NCBI RefSeq assembly: GCF_020536995.1 | Contig: NC_068355.1 | Span: forward strand, 930,001-994,000 | DNA length: 64,000 bases | Direction of reading: 5' to 3' | Source: Dreissena polymorpha | Taxonomy: Eukaryota; Mollusca; Bivalvia; Myida; Dreissenidae | Shown: positions 45,195 to 56,879 of the stretch, in pieces | Layout of the letters: each line of letters opens with the position of its first letter | Numbering within the stretch: position 1 is the first letter of the stretch | Notes under the pieces: generated by a model | Database searches by the model: none | Told to the model about the DNA's origin: nothing | What the model saw: only the letters and a program-made list of their open reading frames with translations | Position numbers and translations under genes: made by a program

Positions 45195-46025
45195 AAACAG
45201 ATATTGATAGACTTGATGTAATATTTGCAATCTATATGTATCACGAGTAATATTTGAGGTTGTTACAGTAGTACAGACGTCATAATTATGTGCTTGCTTT
45301 TAGTTTTTTGTTATTTTGTATTCACTCTGATGAGAACGACTTAATATGTGGGAACGATAAAACTAACGTTTGTGAAAGAGATCGTTGAAACGTATTAAGA
45401 TGCGCGATAGAGATAACTAACTCGTGAGAACGACATAATAAATTTGTATGACTACACGCAGTTTCAGAAGCATTTGAATGCGCGAATCTGTTATATTCAT
45501 ATCATTGAAAATTATGCTACGCCCACCCCTGTTATCAACCACTTGAAACTTATGTGCGCGCGACGTGGAATGCCGTTATCTTCGAATTGGTTAATCGTTT
45601 AATCGAGTTACTAAGTCACTCGCAAGAGTAAGCTATGTCATTACAACGACTTACTAACTTAGTTATCTTAATTCCAGGATTTATTGTATGCGCCATCGAA
45701 AGTATTGACTCATAATATTGTACTGTATTCAATATAATTATTAACACGATTTTTAATAAGCTGATGGTGATCATAATAATGTAATAATCGTCATAAATAC
45801 TGTGATGACGACAGTAGTGGTGTTATCTATATAATACAATCCAATCTTATATTGCCTAACTAAAACATAACTGACAAATCATGTGATCCACTTCTCTCTA
45901 CTAAAAGTATACAGCGCATAACACGAAACATTGACTTGTCCGACATGCCCAGGGCCAGGTTGGGCAACACAGGCCTCATATTTGTCCAGCCCTGACACAT
46001 CACAAACCAGTGACCCCGATTATAA
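45195..46025 (-). other. Intron of the MEST-like gene
   Basis: Non-coding; nothing else recognised. Confidence 0.6.
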
Positions 46026-46030
46026 CTCAC

Positions 46031-46108
46031 CGGCTTATCCGAGAATCCAAAACCTAACATGTCAACCAGAATGATTTGTTCAAAATGCTGCTTGAGTCCA
46101 TTCAGGAC
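46031..46108 (-). CDS. MEST: MEST-like alpha/beta hydrolase, upstream exon (78 bp)
   Basis: TTGCAG acceptor and GTGAGT donor bound 26 codons: VLNGLKQHFEQIILVDMLGF and GFSDKP. D-LGFGFSDKP is the strand and oxyanion-side motif just before YLIEDQA in MEST relatives, so the order with the exon at 45191 is right and both phases are 0. The exons before (HG-P motif) and after are not in view. A MITE starts about 20 bp upstream of the acceptor. Confidence 0.85.
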
Positions 46109-46127
46109 CTGCAACATTAACATAAAC

Positions 46128-46340
46128 GAGCCGCGTTTTGGGAAAACCGAGATTAATGCAAGTGCGTAAAGTGCGTTTTAATAGTATAATTTAAAGGAAG
46201 TCTCTTCTTAACGAAAATCTACTTTAGGCGGAAAGGGTCGTCCCAGATTAGCCTGTATGGATTGCTTACATTAATCTGGAAATACACTTTTTTCACGTTC
46301 ATCGTTCATTAAGACCTGGTTTCCCAGACCGCGGCTAATA
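46128..46340. mobile_element. GTCGTCCCAGATTAGC-family MITE, copy
   Basis: CGCGTTTTGGGAAAACCGAG at the left, GTCGTCCCAGATTAGCCTGT and CCTGGTTTCCCAGACCGCGG at the right. Confidence 0.75.
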
Positions 46341-46344
46341 TCTA

Positions 46345-46600
46345 CATCTACATCTACATTGTTCATCGCTGCAATCACGCATGATTATTATGCGACGGGT
46401 GGTTAAAGAATAAGAATAAAGAATGAGGGACAGGAAAGCAAGGAGAGCTTAATAGTTAAAAGACAGAAGGAAAGTAAAGCAGAACACCAGCTACGTTTCG
46501 CCCTTCTCCCTTATGCCTCTCCGGCTACGGTGGCCGCTGAGAGGATTGAACCTCAACCGGCACAGCCATGAGGGGTCATTAGGAGTTACTTTGTTCAACT
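46345..46600 (-). mobile_element. Probable 3' UTR of the LINE at 46604
   Basis: Sequence after the LINE stop; it includes ATCTACATCTACATCTACAT near 46345-46365, a possible short tail repeat on which such LINEs end. No coding content. Confidence 0.5.
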
Positions 46601-46603
46601 TAT

Positions 46604-49600
46604 TCAGAATCTGGTTGTTGCTAGCCCCCGCTTGAAGGATACCAAGTCGGGGGATTCAGCGATGGAGGCTGGTAGGTTGTTCCAGGTGGCAATTATACAT
46701 GGAAAAAAGCTGTACCGAAAGTATGAAGTGGATGTCGATAATGGCAGGAACTGGATGGAGTGGTTTGCTCGTGTCCGGCTTGAGCCAGGGGAAAGATATT
46801 TCGAAACTGGTATGTCCATGAGGTCGTTGGTTATCTTATAGACCATTGTCAGCTTGGCTTTGCTTCTTCTGGACTCTAGAGTTTCCCACTGAAGGTGTTG
46901 GAGCATTGATGTGACGCTACTGGTGTTGTGATATCTGTTCGTCACATAGCGAGCTGCTCGTCTTTGGACCATCTCCAGGTCATGGATCTGCTCCTTATGG
47001 TATGGGCTCCACACAGTGCCGCAGTACTCTAGGTTAGGGCGAACGAGGGAAAAGTATGCTGCACTTTTACCTCCTCGTTGCCTATCCGTAAGTTCCTGCG
47101 TAAGAAACCAAGGGAACTGTTGCCTTTCTTGATCACTTTTTGAATATGTGGCTTCCAGGACATGTCCTTTGTCAGCCCCAACGCAAGGTATTTTTCTGCA
47201 CACTCGCAAAATGCAGCACTACTCTTGGTTAAAGGACATATCCCAGAGCTTCTCCCAGTCCCACAGACGACGGAGGTCTTCCTGGAGCACTTCACAGTCC
47301 CGCTCCGAGGATATTTCTCTGTATGCTACACAGTCATCTGCGAAAAGCCTAGTCTTGGAAGAGACTTTAAGGGGTAGGTCGTTAATGTAGACAAGGAAGA
47401 GGATCGGTCCCAGAACGCTACCCTGGGGCAATCCACTGACTATTTGGCGGGATCTGAGATTGCTCCGTCTACAGAAACTCTCTGTGTTCTGTCTGTCAGG
47501 AAGGCTCGGATCCATTCCAAGGTCTGGCCGCGTATGCCGTTGTGGTGCAGCTTGGTCAGCAGGCGCTGGTGTGGAACTTTGTCGAACGCTTTGCTGAAGT
47601 CCAGAATGGCAAGATCATGTTGTTTCCCTTTGTCTAGGGACTTCAGGAGTTCGTCGGACAGAGTTAGGAGTTGCGTTTCACAGCTCCGCCTCTTTCTGAA
47701 TCCATGCTGACCGTCAGTAAGGATGTTGTTCCTGTCCAGGTGTCCCATGACATTGCTAACAATGATATGCTCCAGCATTTTACAACATATGCTGGTGAGT
47801 GATACTGGGCGGTAGTTGCTTGCTTTGTACCTGTCTCCCTCATTGAATATTGCAGACACTGTAGCAGTCTTCCAAATATCTGAGATGGATCCAGCTGACA
47901 GGCACTTTTGGTATATAAGGGAGAGGTATGGGGCGCACTGATTTGCCAGTTCTTTTAGTACACTTGCTGGGAGAATATCTGGGCCCGATGCCTTTTGGGG
48001 GTTAAGCTTCATCAGTAGCTTCATCACTCCTTGGGTCGTAACCTCGATATGTGGCATAGTTGGTGCTGGTTCCCCATCTGGTGTTGGGTTTGCATTACAG
48101 TCCTTGTCGTTGGTGAACACTGACTGATATTGTCGGTTCAGTATATTGTCCTTGTCTAGTGGGTCGCTGTTTAGCCTGCCATTTTCTTTCAAGGGTGCCA
48201 CCCCAGAGTTGTCCTTTCTAGTCGACTTGATGAAGTTCAAGAACCTCTTCTGCTTGTTGGGTTGCTGTTCTTGTTCTTGGTCGCCGACTTCTATGAGGTT
48301 CTCGATGTATTTCCAATAAGCCTGCCTCTCTAGTCGCTGAGAGGTAGCTTTGGCCCGGAGATAGGTATGACGATCTTTCGACTTTCCTTTCGCTTTTTGT
48401 CTGGCGAAGAGTTTATTTCTTTTCCTGTGGAGGGCCTTGACCGCTTTTGTTATCCAAGGTTTGTGTACCTTATTTCCAGACAGCATTTTCGAAGGAATGT
48501 GTTGGTTCATAAGCCTTTTTAGGAGCTCTTCAAAGATAGACCACGTGTCATTTACTGTCATATCTTTGGTGTTTTCCATAAACTGTGAAGTCTGTGCGGA
48601 CAACTCATCGCGCATTGACTGGTAGTCGGCTTTCCTGTATTGGTATACCTTTCTTGCCGGTTTCTTCACCTTCCTTGGGCGTAAGCTAGCGTCCACAAAT
48701 ATGGCTTCGTGGTCGCCTATCCCAGGGATAGTCTCACATTTATTGATGAGAGTGATGTTGTTTGTGAAGAAAACGTCAAGAATGTTACTGGTGTACTCCG
48801 TGATACGCGTGGGCGACTGGACAACTTGGTCAAGTGATGCGTCCGTGGCTATTGACAGGAGCTGTTTACATTGGGTGTTGTTTGTGGCCTGTGGTTTAGG
48901 GCATTCATTTTCCCAGTCAATATCAGGCAGGTGGAAGTCACCTCTCAGCAATAGGTGGGCGTTTCTCGGGATTCTGGTGAGGATGGCGTTGAGCTCCTCT
49001 AGATACTCCGGATCAGTGGACGAAGGTGGTTTATATCACTCTCCAATGTAGAGGTCTTGTGCTCCTTGAATTCGGACCTTGATCCACACCGCCTCTAAGT
49101 TGTTGTCTGATTTCAACTCTTCTGGTTCGTCACTCCTGTGCTTGTCTACTACAAGGATGAAAACTTCTCCTCCAGTGGTTTTTCTATCTCGGTCTTTCCG
49201 GTAAGCATTGAGGTTGGCCGAAAACACCTCAGATGATCCAATAGAGTCATCAAGCCATGATTCCGTGCCAATGACTATATGCCTGTGTCGCTTCAATCAT
49301 GTTTTGCAGTATCGCCTTCTTGCCTGGGCTTTTGATTGACTGGCAATTAACGACCAGAGTTCTCAGTCCATTTTCAGCCCTGGCAGCAGTGGGGCTTTCC
49401 CTTGACGAAGTGGCATTTGGGCGGCTGAAGCTGATTTCACTATCTGTATGTGTGATGTCGCTTAGGGCAGAGTAGCTGTTTGACGTGTCGAACAGGGTTG
49501 TGTCAAATATCACTGTTGAGAAGTTAGGCACACCGCATTGAACACATTCCCAAGTTATGTTAGTCAGTGCCTTGAAGACACAGTCCGGCATCCCCATGCA

Positions 49601-49730
49601 CTCCTGATGGTACCACACATTGCAGGAATCGCAGCAGACACAGGGTGTTGTCCATTTGCATGCTTTACTGCATATAGCACAGGGTAATTTGGCCTGTCTT
49701 GGGCCAGGGTTTGGTTCTATTGACTGCTAG
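46604..49730 (-). mobile_element. Near full-length CR1/Jockey-like LINE, broken
   Basis: Minus-strand order: a 2A-like motif (IEPNPGP, about 49720-49700); a PHD-type C4HC3 finger (CAICSKAC, CDSCNVWYHQEC, WECVQC); an endonuclease (LVVNCQSIKSPGKK, GTESWLDDSI, GDFHLPDIDW, SPTRITEYTSNILD, GDHEAIFVD); the RT (NPQKASGPDILPASVLKEL, NYRPVSLTSICCKMLE, DFSKAFDKVPH, GLPQGSVLGPILF, LFADDC); and the C-terminal region (LEYCGTVWSPYHK, WNNLPASI, SFKRGL). The RT centre FADD is kept. Breaks: a stop near 49036, frame changes near 49260, 47445 and 47150-47200. It would copy itself through target-primed reverse transcription; this copy is dead but young. Confidence 0.93.
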
Positions 49731-49744
49731 TAGGAGAATGCAAA

Positions 49745-50697
49745 GGTACAATAGGACTTGTTTGTCTCGGCAGATAGGGCCTTGAGCCTTTCTCATTGTG
49801 GTCTTCATGCTAATAATAAGATGCGAAGAAAGAAACAATGTTGGGCAACTTTGACCTTAAACTTGGTAAATTGTACCACTATCCGACTTCTCACCATGAT
49901 TTGGCATCTCTGGGGTTGGCATGTTGTCAGCGCAAAAATTGTGATTTGGTGGTCGAACATCGTAAGGTTTTCCTTTAAATTTCGTAACCGGAAGTAAACA
50001 AATGAGTTTTCAGAATGAGTTTGGATGAGGGGCGTTCAAAAAGTGTTTCTTGCATCTGTCATTTAGAGTTTATCTGCCAGATCTTGATGGAGATGGCTTA
50101 CCATACTCTTCCTGAAGTAAGTTGTAGACAAGGAGATAGTTTAAGCATAAGGGAAAAGAGAAATTAAATAATTTTGATTTTTCAGAGCCGAGAGAAAAAA
50201 AAGAAGTTGCGCGCGCACCACCGGTCACACTATGAAATCACATTAAACTCATAACATTACATCCTATATGTTACAAAAGGTTTTGTTATTGAATAAATGT
50301 AAGGCTTGCATGTTAACATCCGCAATTCATTTCTCAAGGTTTTCTGAAGTGAAACAATACCCTATAAATTGACATGTTTATGTTCTGAAAAAGGCTGTTA
50401 TATTTTTTTTCCAATAGACCGTTTCTAGTTTGGTATCAATGTAAACAATTAAGCGATACTAAGAAATGTTTTTTTACTAGTTAATACTCAATGGGTGTAA
50501 AGAAATCTTTATATAACCATTAAAAGTGAACATTGTTGAAGGTTCAATTCAATAACTCATAAATATAAATTCGTAATGCCTACTGTCATTAAGCCTATTA
50601 CAAAGCTCTTCCGAAATGTTATTGTCAAATCCATAACAATCTGTCGAAATTCCCAAGTATGGCGAAAATTCATTTAAAAGCGTTCAATTGGGACACC

Positions 50698-50733
<36 letters not shown>

Positions 50734-51235
50734 AATTTTTCAAAAACATTGAGTCGGGGGGGGGGGGACAAATAAAAATAAAAGCGTGAAAAGCGAGCAG
50801 ACTACCAAAAATAAAATAAAAATAAAACTGACTAAACCGATTTTTTATTTTATTTTTCAAAATGTAAAATATCAGCCAATTTAACCTTATGTATACTTGC
50901 ATTAACCATAAGTTGTTTTATATATCTCATTACACTGCTGATGAAGAATTTTTATAATAATAATAGTCAACATACTTTTCTAATATTAATATAATATTAA
51001 TAGGTAAAAGCACCTTTTGCATATAAATTGCTTTAATAGAGACTAAACACTCAAGGTGTGTAGAATAGTATAGTGATCGTTAAACTTTTGTTGTGTGTTT
51101 ATCATATGTATGTTTATAACAAATAAAGCACGCTTTTGACTTAAATTAAAGAGACTGGAAAACTTTTTATATTGTTTAATAGCTTTAACAACCAACTTTC
51201 TAACTTTCATCCATGGGTGGAATATGCACATTAAA
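49745..51235. other. Non-coding stretch
   Basis: AT-rich, with a 12-bp G run at about 50757. GGGGCGTTCAAAAAGTG near 50031 resembles a mariner-type end but no partner was seen. No gene recognised. Confidence 0.4.
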
Positions 51236-51247
51236 AAACTACTTTTT

Positions 51248-51270
51248 GACGATGCTGGAACAGCATCGTC
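51248..51270. repeat. Perfect 10-bp-stem hairpin
   Basis: GACGATGCTG, loop GAA, CAGCATCGTC. Confidence 0.8.
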
Positions 51271-51461
51271 TAAGGTATGATAACCATCAAAAAATTCTTC
51301 ACAATGGCGACCTATGTAAAAGACCGAGCCAGTCCGATTGAGATAACTCGATTTTTCGGTTACTTCCCTTGGGCATTCGCCACTGCGTAGGAGATTGCTC
51401 GTTGATTTTCATTGATAACATTCTCCTAGCAGAGTTGTCGTTCGTGTTTCAACATTCAACA

Positions 51462-51775
51462 ATGGCCGCCCCCATGAGAATCTCGATTCAAAACTTTCTT
51501 ACTGCATAAATTGGCTTGTTTCGCTATTTAGAAGCTGTCATTTATGATATATGAATTATTTATTCACTAAATCTCCGCTAATGACAACAGTGGATGGAAT
51601 TCGAAGGATATATTCGATGTGAATGGATCACTTTCTACAACAATGGCTTCGCCCCTGAGAGACTTGATAACACTCGTGTCAAAACTTTCTTACAGCTTAA
51701 ATCGGCTTGTTTCGCTATTTAGTAATGCAACAATAAATGAAATTCGAAGGATATATTCAATGTGAAATGAACCAC
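51462..51775 (+). repeat. Two-copy tandem duplication of about 150 bp
   Basis: CAACAATGGC-CGCCCC-TGAGA, CAAAACTTTCTTAC, GGCTTGTTTCGCTATTTAG and AATTCGAAGGATATATTC occur in order at 51462-51620 and again at 51640-51760, with small indels. Confidence 0.85.
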
Positions 51776-52122
51776 TTTCTGGATCTCGACAGATTGACAA
51801 GGCAAAACTGGCATACTGATGATACTGGTATTTTTAGTAATCAATTTAAGTCACATTTTGCTTTATAATTTTTTTTTGAGCATTTTGCGACTTATTGAAT
51901 GGCTATGATACCCGATATCAACAGCTCATATGGGATCTGCATATCATCAAGCTGTCCTGAAATACAACATTGATTACAAACTCCTTACTCAAATTACTGG
52001 TTTGTATGAATTCTTTCTTCTTTCTTTTTAAGTAGTTGATATCATAGTCCAAATAATTAGACGTAATTTACCGTTTAGTCCATGTATTTCGACCTCATAT
52101 TTATAGGAGTAGATATTATGTT

Positions 52123-52609
52123 AAAGGGGCCTTTTCACAGATTTTAACATGTTTTGAAGTTAGTCATTAAATGCTTTATATTCAAAATGTAAACATTGGA
52201 TCTTAAAAGCTCATGTTAAAAATCCAGAATAAAATTCTTTTAAAAAAAGTAGTCCGCCGCAGGGCTTGAACCAGTGACCCCCTTAGTCCTGGAGTAAAAA
52301 CGCATTAGCCTGCTCGACTTTTCTGCCAAGTATAAATGGTTGACGTATTTTATACCTAATATAAGCAATCTTCGTAGTTTTACACAATTAAACAACAACA
52401 ACATAACTCTCCAAATTATTCAATCGTTTCGCGTTGCAACGCTTTAATTTTTAAATCGTTAAAATATGCATATAATGGCTATATTAGACCATGGTAAATG
52501 TTCAGTAATACTGTTTCCTAAAAATAACATACCTTAAACGAAAATTTGCGAATCCGATACAACTTTTTTCAATTTTCGTCAATTTACCATAACGTGAAAA
52601 GATCCCTTT
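52123..52609. mobile_element. TIR element with internal tRNA-like head, copy 1
   Basis: Ends AAAGGGGCCTTTTCAC and GTGAAAAGATCCCTTT are inverted. Inside, 52254-52330 on the minus strand looks tRNA-like (B box GGTTCAAGCCC). A second copy lies at 63281-63783. Flanks show TTA/TAA. Confidence 0.8.
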
Positions 52610-52619
52610 AAAGTTAAAT

Positions 52620-52985
52620 GAACTGTATCCCAGTAAAAGAGACATTAAGGCGATTGTGGCCAGTTTAGATCCAGTTCAGCTTGCAGTTGCTTGAAAGCTG
52701 TTTGCTTAAGAGCGGTTGTCTGACTATGACAAATAGTTTAATTGGATACTGATTAGACTGCCCTTTTCCTGTGACATGGCTAATTAAATTCAGAAGCCTG
52801 GTAACAGTTTAACGTTAATGTTACCAATGTGTCAGACCAGGGCCTGGGTTTTGAAATCTATGACATGCATGGTCAGAAGATGTCATTTAAGATTACCCGG
52901 TATACATTTTTTCAAACATATACAAATGCATACAAATATAAATAGTAAAATGCACTAAGTCAGAAGGCATTTGACTTCGGCTGTG
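52620..52985. other. Spacer left of the Harbinger dimer
   Basis: On the minus strand 52890-52988 stays open and could join the frame at 56240-56392 if the dimer were absent (see findings). Otherwise nothing recognised. Confidence 0.35.
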
Positions 52986-53315
52986 CCTTGGCACACCCGA
53001 TTGTATAAACGCTGATTAAAGTTGCCGCTCGGTAACATTCAAACCTTGGTAAGTTTGCGGTTATTCAGGTATAGTAACCTTCAAGGTAACTCGATTGTAT
53101 AAACACGATATACCGCAAAGTAACCTAACCGCGCATAGTGGAATTTAACCACCGGTAACTTTAACCAAAACATTCCCACAATGCATTTTCTAATGACGTA
53201 ATTTTCGCGCGAAGTGTCACGCTTATAAACAGCGACATGTATTTTTTTATCAAATTCATTTACAAATGAATTCACAATAAAATAAAGCGTAAATTTTAAC
53301 TATGAGTTTATCAAA

Positions 53316-53531
53316 ATGACCAGGGACAAATTGATCATGATGTCGGGATTTGCATCATTTAGCGGAATCCCCGATGCTTCCAAACTGCAAGAGAGTGCTT
53401 ACAAAGACGTCTATTCTTCTAGTTGTTCTAGGTGTAATATAAAAATTATACATGGTCGTCGTAACTTGCTAGACTATTCTTCTAATTTGGCTTATGTTTA
53501 CAATAAACTTACTTACTTTCTTTTACAATAA
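53316..53531 (+). CDS. Unrecognised 71-codon open frame inside the element
   Basis: MTRDKLIMMSGFASFSGIP and CSRCNIKIIHGRRNLLDYS are seen; no known domain. It is opposite to the nuclease remnant. The identical frame at 54936-55151 reflects duplication, not selection. Confidence 0.15.
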   Translation: MTRDKLIMMSGFASFSGIPDASKLQESAYKDVYSSSCSRCNIKIIHGRRNLLDYSSNLAYVYNKLTYFLLQ

Positions 53532-53635
53532 GGGAATTTACCATAGACAAATAAAACATTGTTCAAGTTTAAATATATCTTTGTATGCAGAAATCTGCAA
53601 ATGCAACCGAGTTCACCAACGGCTATTATTTGTGT

Positions 53636-53885
53636 CGTGTTCTGAGAAAACTGGACATAATGCATGTGCGTAAAGTTTCGTCCCAGATTAGCTTGTTAAG
53701 TTCGCACAGGCTAATCAGGGACGACACTTTCCGCCAAAAATTGATTTTTGCTAAGAAGGGACTTCATTTTAACAAAAAAATGTCATAAAAGCGGAAAGTG
53801 TCGTCCCTGATAAGCCTGTGCGAACTGCACAGTCTAATATGGGACAACACTTTAAGCACATGCATTATGCCCATTTTTCTACGAA
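53636..53885. mobile_element. GTCGTCCCAGATTAGC-family MITE nested in Harbinger copy 1
   Basis: From TTCTGAGAAAACTGGACATA to GCATTATGCCCATTTTTCTA, with both hairpin pairs intact. Its presence in both dimer copies shows it landed before the duplication. Confidence 0.88.
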
Positions 53886-54611
53886 CACGACACATTTGAT
53901 AAACTGCTCCGGTTCATTTTGACAGCAGTAATGTACATAGAGTACATGACATAGCGTGTGACGAAGAAGAAAGTTTATTGAGTTCTCATTTGAATATAAT
54001 GATATGATGACATAAGGGTCTTTATTTAACTATGCTAAAATAATTATCAAAGACCCTAGATGCAAACTCGTCAATTATTGAATTAAATGGATTATTTATG
54101 GATTTTAAAGGATTATTAAAGGTCAGATACTAGTTCGAACGTGTTTTGTTTTTTGTTTGTACTTTTATTGTTCCCTGTTCTCGGAGAAATGATTTTAACA
54201 TGGGCGCCATTGATGCATCGGATCACACACGGCATACCCATAACAGAATATAAGAAACACGTTCTGTGCGTCCTTAAATTTGTCGTCCGAAGTCGGAAGT
54301 CGTATTGCCCTGTACATTAAGTCAAATAAAGTGTCAGTCGCTGCATTTGTTGTTTACCTGTCGAAGTGACGGTCGTCGATGGTTAGATTTTATAATGTCG
54401 CGCGCCGCGGCCATTTTGTGTAAGTTACCTCTCGGTTACTTGTACTTACCCACCTAGGGAAGCAGGGTATGTTTTAACTGGGTTTTAACCGATCGGTATA
54501 ACTAACCAAATTTTATACGAACGCTTATCGACCAGTAACCAACATGTTACCGACTTTTAACCGCCGGTATGTGGTTAACCGCCGGTTTAACTGTTTATAC
54601 AATCGGGTGCA

Positions 54612-56228
54612 GCACCCGATTGTATAAACGCTGATTAAAGTTGCCGCTCGGTAACATTTAAACCTTGGTAAGTTTGCGATTATTCAGGTATAGTAACCTT
54701 CAAGGTAACTCGATTGTATAAACACGATATACCGCAAAGTAACCTAACCGCGCATAGTGGAATTTAACCACCGGTAACTTTAACCAAAACATTCCCACAA
54801 TGCATTTTCTAATGACGTAATTTTCGCGCGAAGTGTCACGCTTATAAACAGCGACATGTATTTTTTTTATCAAATTCATTTACAAATGAATTCACAATAA
54901 AATAAAGCGTAAATTTTAACTATGAGTTTATCAAAATGACCAGGGACAAATTGATAATGATGTCGGGATTTGCATCATTTAGCGGAATCCCCGATGCTTC
55001 CAAACTGCAAGAGAGTGCTTACAAAGACGTCTATTCTTCTAGTTGTTCTAGGTGTAATATAAAAATTATACATGGTCGTCGTAACTTGCTAGACTATTCT
55101 TCTAATTTGGCTTATGTTTACAATAAACTTACTTACTTTCTTTTACAATAAGGGAATTTACCATAGACAAATAAAACATTGTTCAAGTTTAAATATATCT
55201 TTGTATGCAGAAATCTGCAAATGCAACCGAGTTCACCAACGGCTATTATTTGTGTCGTGTTCTGAGAAAACTGGACATAATGCATGTGCGTAAAGTTTCG
55301 TCCCAGATTAGCTTGTTAAGTTCGCACAGGCTAATCAGGGACGACACTTTCCGCCAAAAATTGATTTTTGCTAAGAAGGGACTTCATTTTAACAAAAAAA
55401 TGTCATAAAAGCGGAAAGTGTCGTCCCTGATAAGCCTGTGCGAACTGCACAGTCTAATATGGGACAACACTTTAAGCACATGCATTATGCCCATTTTTCT
55501 ACGAACACGACACATTTGATAAACTGCTCCGGTTCATTTTGACAGCAGTAATGTACATAGAGTACATGACATAGCGTGTGACGAAGAAGAAAGTTTATTG
55601 AGTTCTCATTTGAATATAATGATATGATGACATAAGGGTCTTTATTTAACTGTGCTAAAATAATTATCAAAGACCCTAGATGCAAACTCGTCAATTATTG
55701 AATTAAATGGATTATTTATGGATTTTAAAGGATTATTAAAGGTCAGATACTTGTTCGAACGTGTTTTGTTTTTTGTTTGTACTTTTATTGTTCCCTGTTC
55801 TCGGAGAAATGATTTTAACATGGGCGCCATTGATGCATCGGATCACACACGGCATACCCATAACAGAATATAAGAAACACGTTCTGTGCGTCCTTAAATT
55901 TGTCGTCCGAAGTCGGAAATCGTATTGCCCTGTACATTAAGTCAAATAAAGTGTCAGTCGCTGCATTTGTTGTTTACCTGTCGAAGTGACGGTCGTCGAT
56001 GGTTAGATTTTATAATGTCGCGCGCCGCGGCCATTTTGTGTAAGTTACCTCTCGGTTACTTGTACTTACCCACCTAGGGAAGCAGGGTATGTTTTAACTG
56101 GGGTTTAACCGATCGGTATAACTAACCAAATTTTATACGAACGCTTACCGACCAGTAACCAACATGTTACCGACTTTTAACCGCCGATATGTAGTTAACC
56201 GCCGGTTTAACTGTTTATACAATCGCGT
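54612..56228 (-). mobile_element. PIF/Harbinger-like element, right copy of a dimer
   Basis: Nearly identical to 52991-54609 over the whole 1.62 kb, with only about a dozen single-base differences and one extra T in a T run at about 54866. The two copies are head to tail and meet at CAATCGGGTG-CAG-CACCCGATTG. The nested MITE (55256-55505) and the IDGTH-like remnant are shared. Confidence 0.85.
55256..55505. mobile_element. GTCGTCCCAGATTAGC-family MITE nested in Harbinger copy 2
   Basis: Same sequence and place as in copy 1. Confidence 0.88.
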
Positions 56229-56231
56229 GCA

Positions 56232-56392
56232 GGACACTTCCTTTCTTTCGCCAGTTTTTTAGCGTGGAAGACAATGGGGGAGGAGGGATGTTTAGATACC
56301 CCAAAGTAGCCGCAGTGACTGACACTACCCAAATCATCGCACTGTAACCCAGGACTGAAATGATTCCATACATACACTCAATCTTCATGGAG
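56232..56392 (-). CDS. Small membrane-type open frame next to the Harbinger dimer
   Basis: From an ATG at about 56388 the minus strand reads MKIECMYGIISVLGYSAM, IWVVSVTAATLGYLN, IPPPPLSSTLKNWRKKGSVL. A hydrophobic stretch of about 24 residues, a Pro run and a basic end look like a signal anchor or a transmembrane exon. A stop precedes the ATG in frame. The Harbinger dimer begins right after SVL. It could be an exon of the unrecognised gene at 58323-62510 or a separate gene's first exon. No family recognised. Confidence 0.35.
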
Positions 56393-56748
56393 AACGTTTA
56401 CTAAGGGCTCTAAAGCAGTGGACTAAAGGTTTGCCATTCGTTCACCCGTCCCTCTGCCTATCGAGTAGAACTTGATACTGCGATATATCAAACAGAACTG
56501 AATACATTTATGAAATTGGACACTTCGACCGAGGCTGCATTATGCAAAGTGGTCGTCGTTTGTGGCTCTTGGGCTCCAGTGTAGTAATCGTAGATAAAAA
56601 GGATACTACATGAGATCACATTATACGTGTCCGCAAGTGGCTTATTATGAATTTATTTTTTCCGCCATTCGCCATGGAAACATAAGTTGTTAACATTTGA
56701 GTTAGACGCAGTTTTTTCTTTTCATATTCAAGTCACACTTTCCGTGCC

Positions 56749-56869
56749 GCGTCATGCGAACATGTGTTTAATGGCGTAGGTGGCCAGGGTAGCTTAAGCC
56801 CAGCCAGCGCAATTGCCCAGTCTGAGCTAGTCTGACCGCAAATGGTATACCCATGTTCACATGACGCGA
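56749..56869. mobile_element. Small foldback MITE, CATGCGAA family
   Basis: GCCGCGTCATGCGAACATG at the left and CATGTTCACATGACGCG at the right are inverted. GGTGGCCAG and CAGTCTGAGCTAGTCTGACC recall the copy at 12178-12407. Confidence 0.75.
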
Positions 56870-56879
56870 GTCTTTGATA

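Larger units (their letters stand above)
52991..54609 (-). mobile_element. PIF/Harbinger-like element, left copy of a dimer
   Basis: Ends CACCCGATTGTATAAAC and GTTTATACAATCGGGTG are inverted. On the minus strand a gene start is visible: ATGGCCGCGGCGCGCGACAT, ending at a GTAAAC donor about 54361 (MAAARDIIKSNHRRPSLRQ). A later stretch (about 54240-54140) reads GMPCVIRCINGAHVKIISP, akin to the IDGTHI catalytic block of Harbinger DDE nucleases with the usual Asp now Asn. The rest of the transposase is absent. A complete MITE (53636-53885) is nested inside. Non-autonomous. Three-base CAG/GCA flanks agree with Harbinger target duplications. Confidence 0.8.

Noticed and set aside
49036-49618. Separate small genes upstream of the LINE RT
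   Set aside because: They are the PHD and endonuclease parts of the same LINE, separated by decay.
54936-55151. Identical 71-codon frames in both Harbinger copies as evidence of a conserved gene
   Set aside because: The whole 1.6 kb is duplicated almost without change, so identity says nothing about selection.
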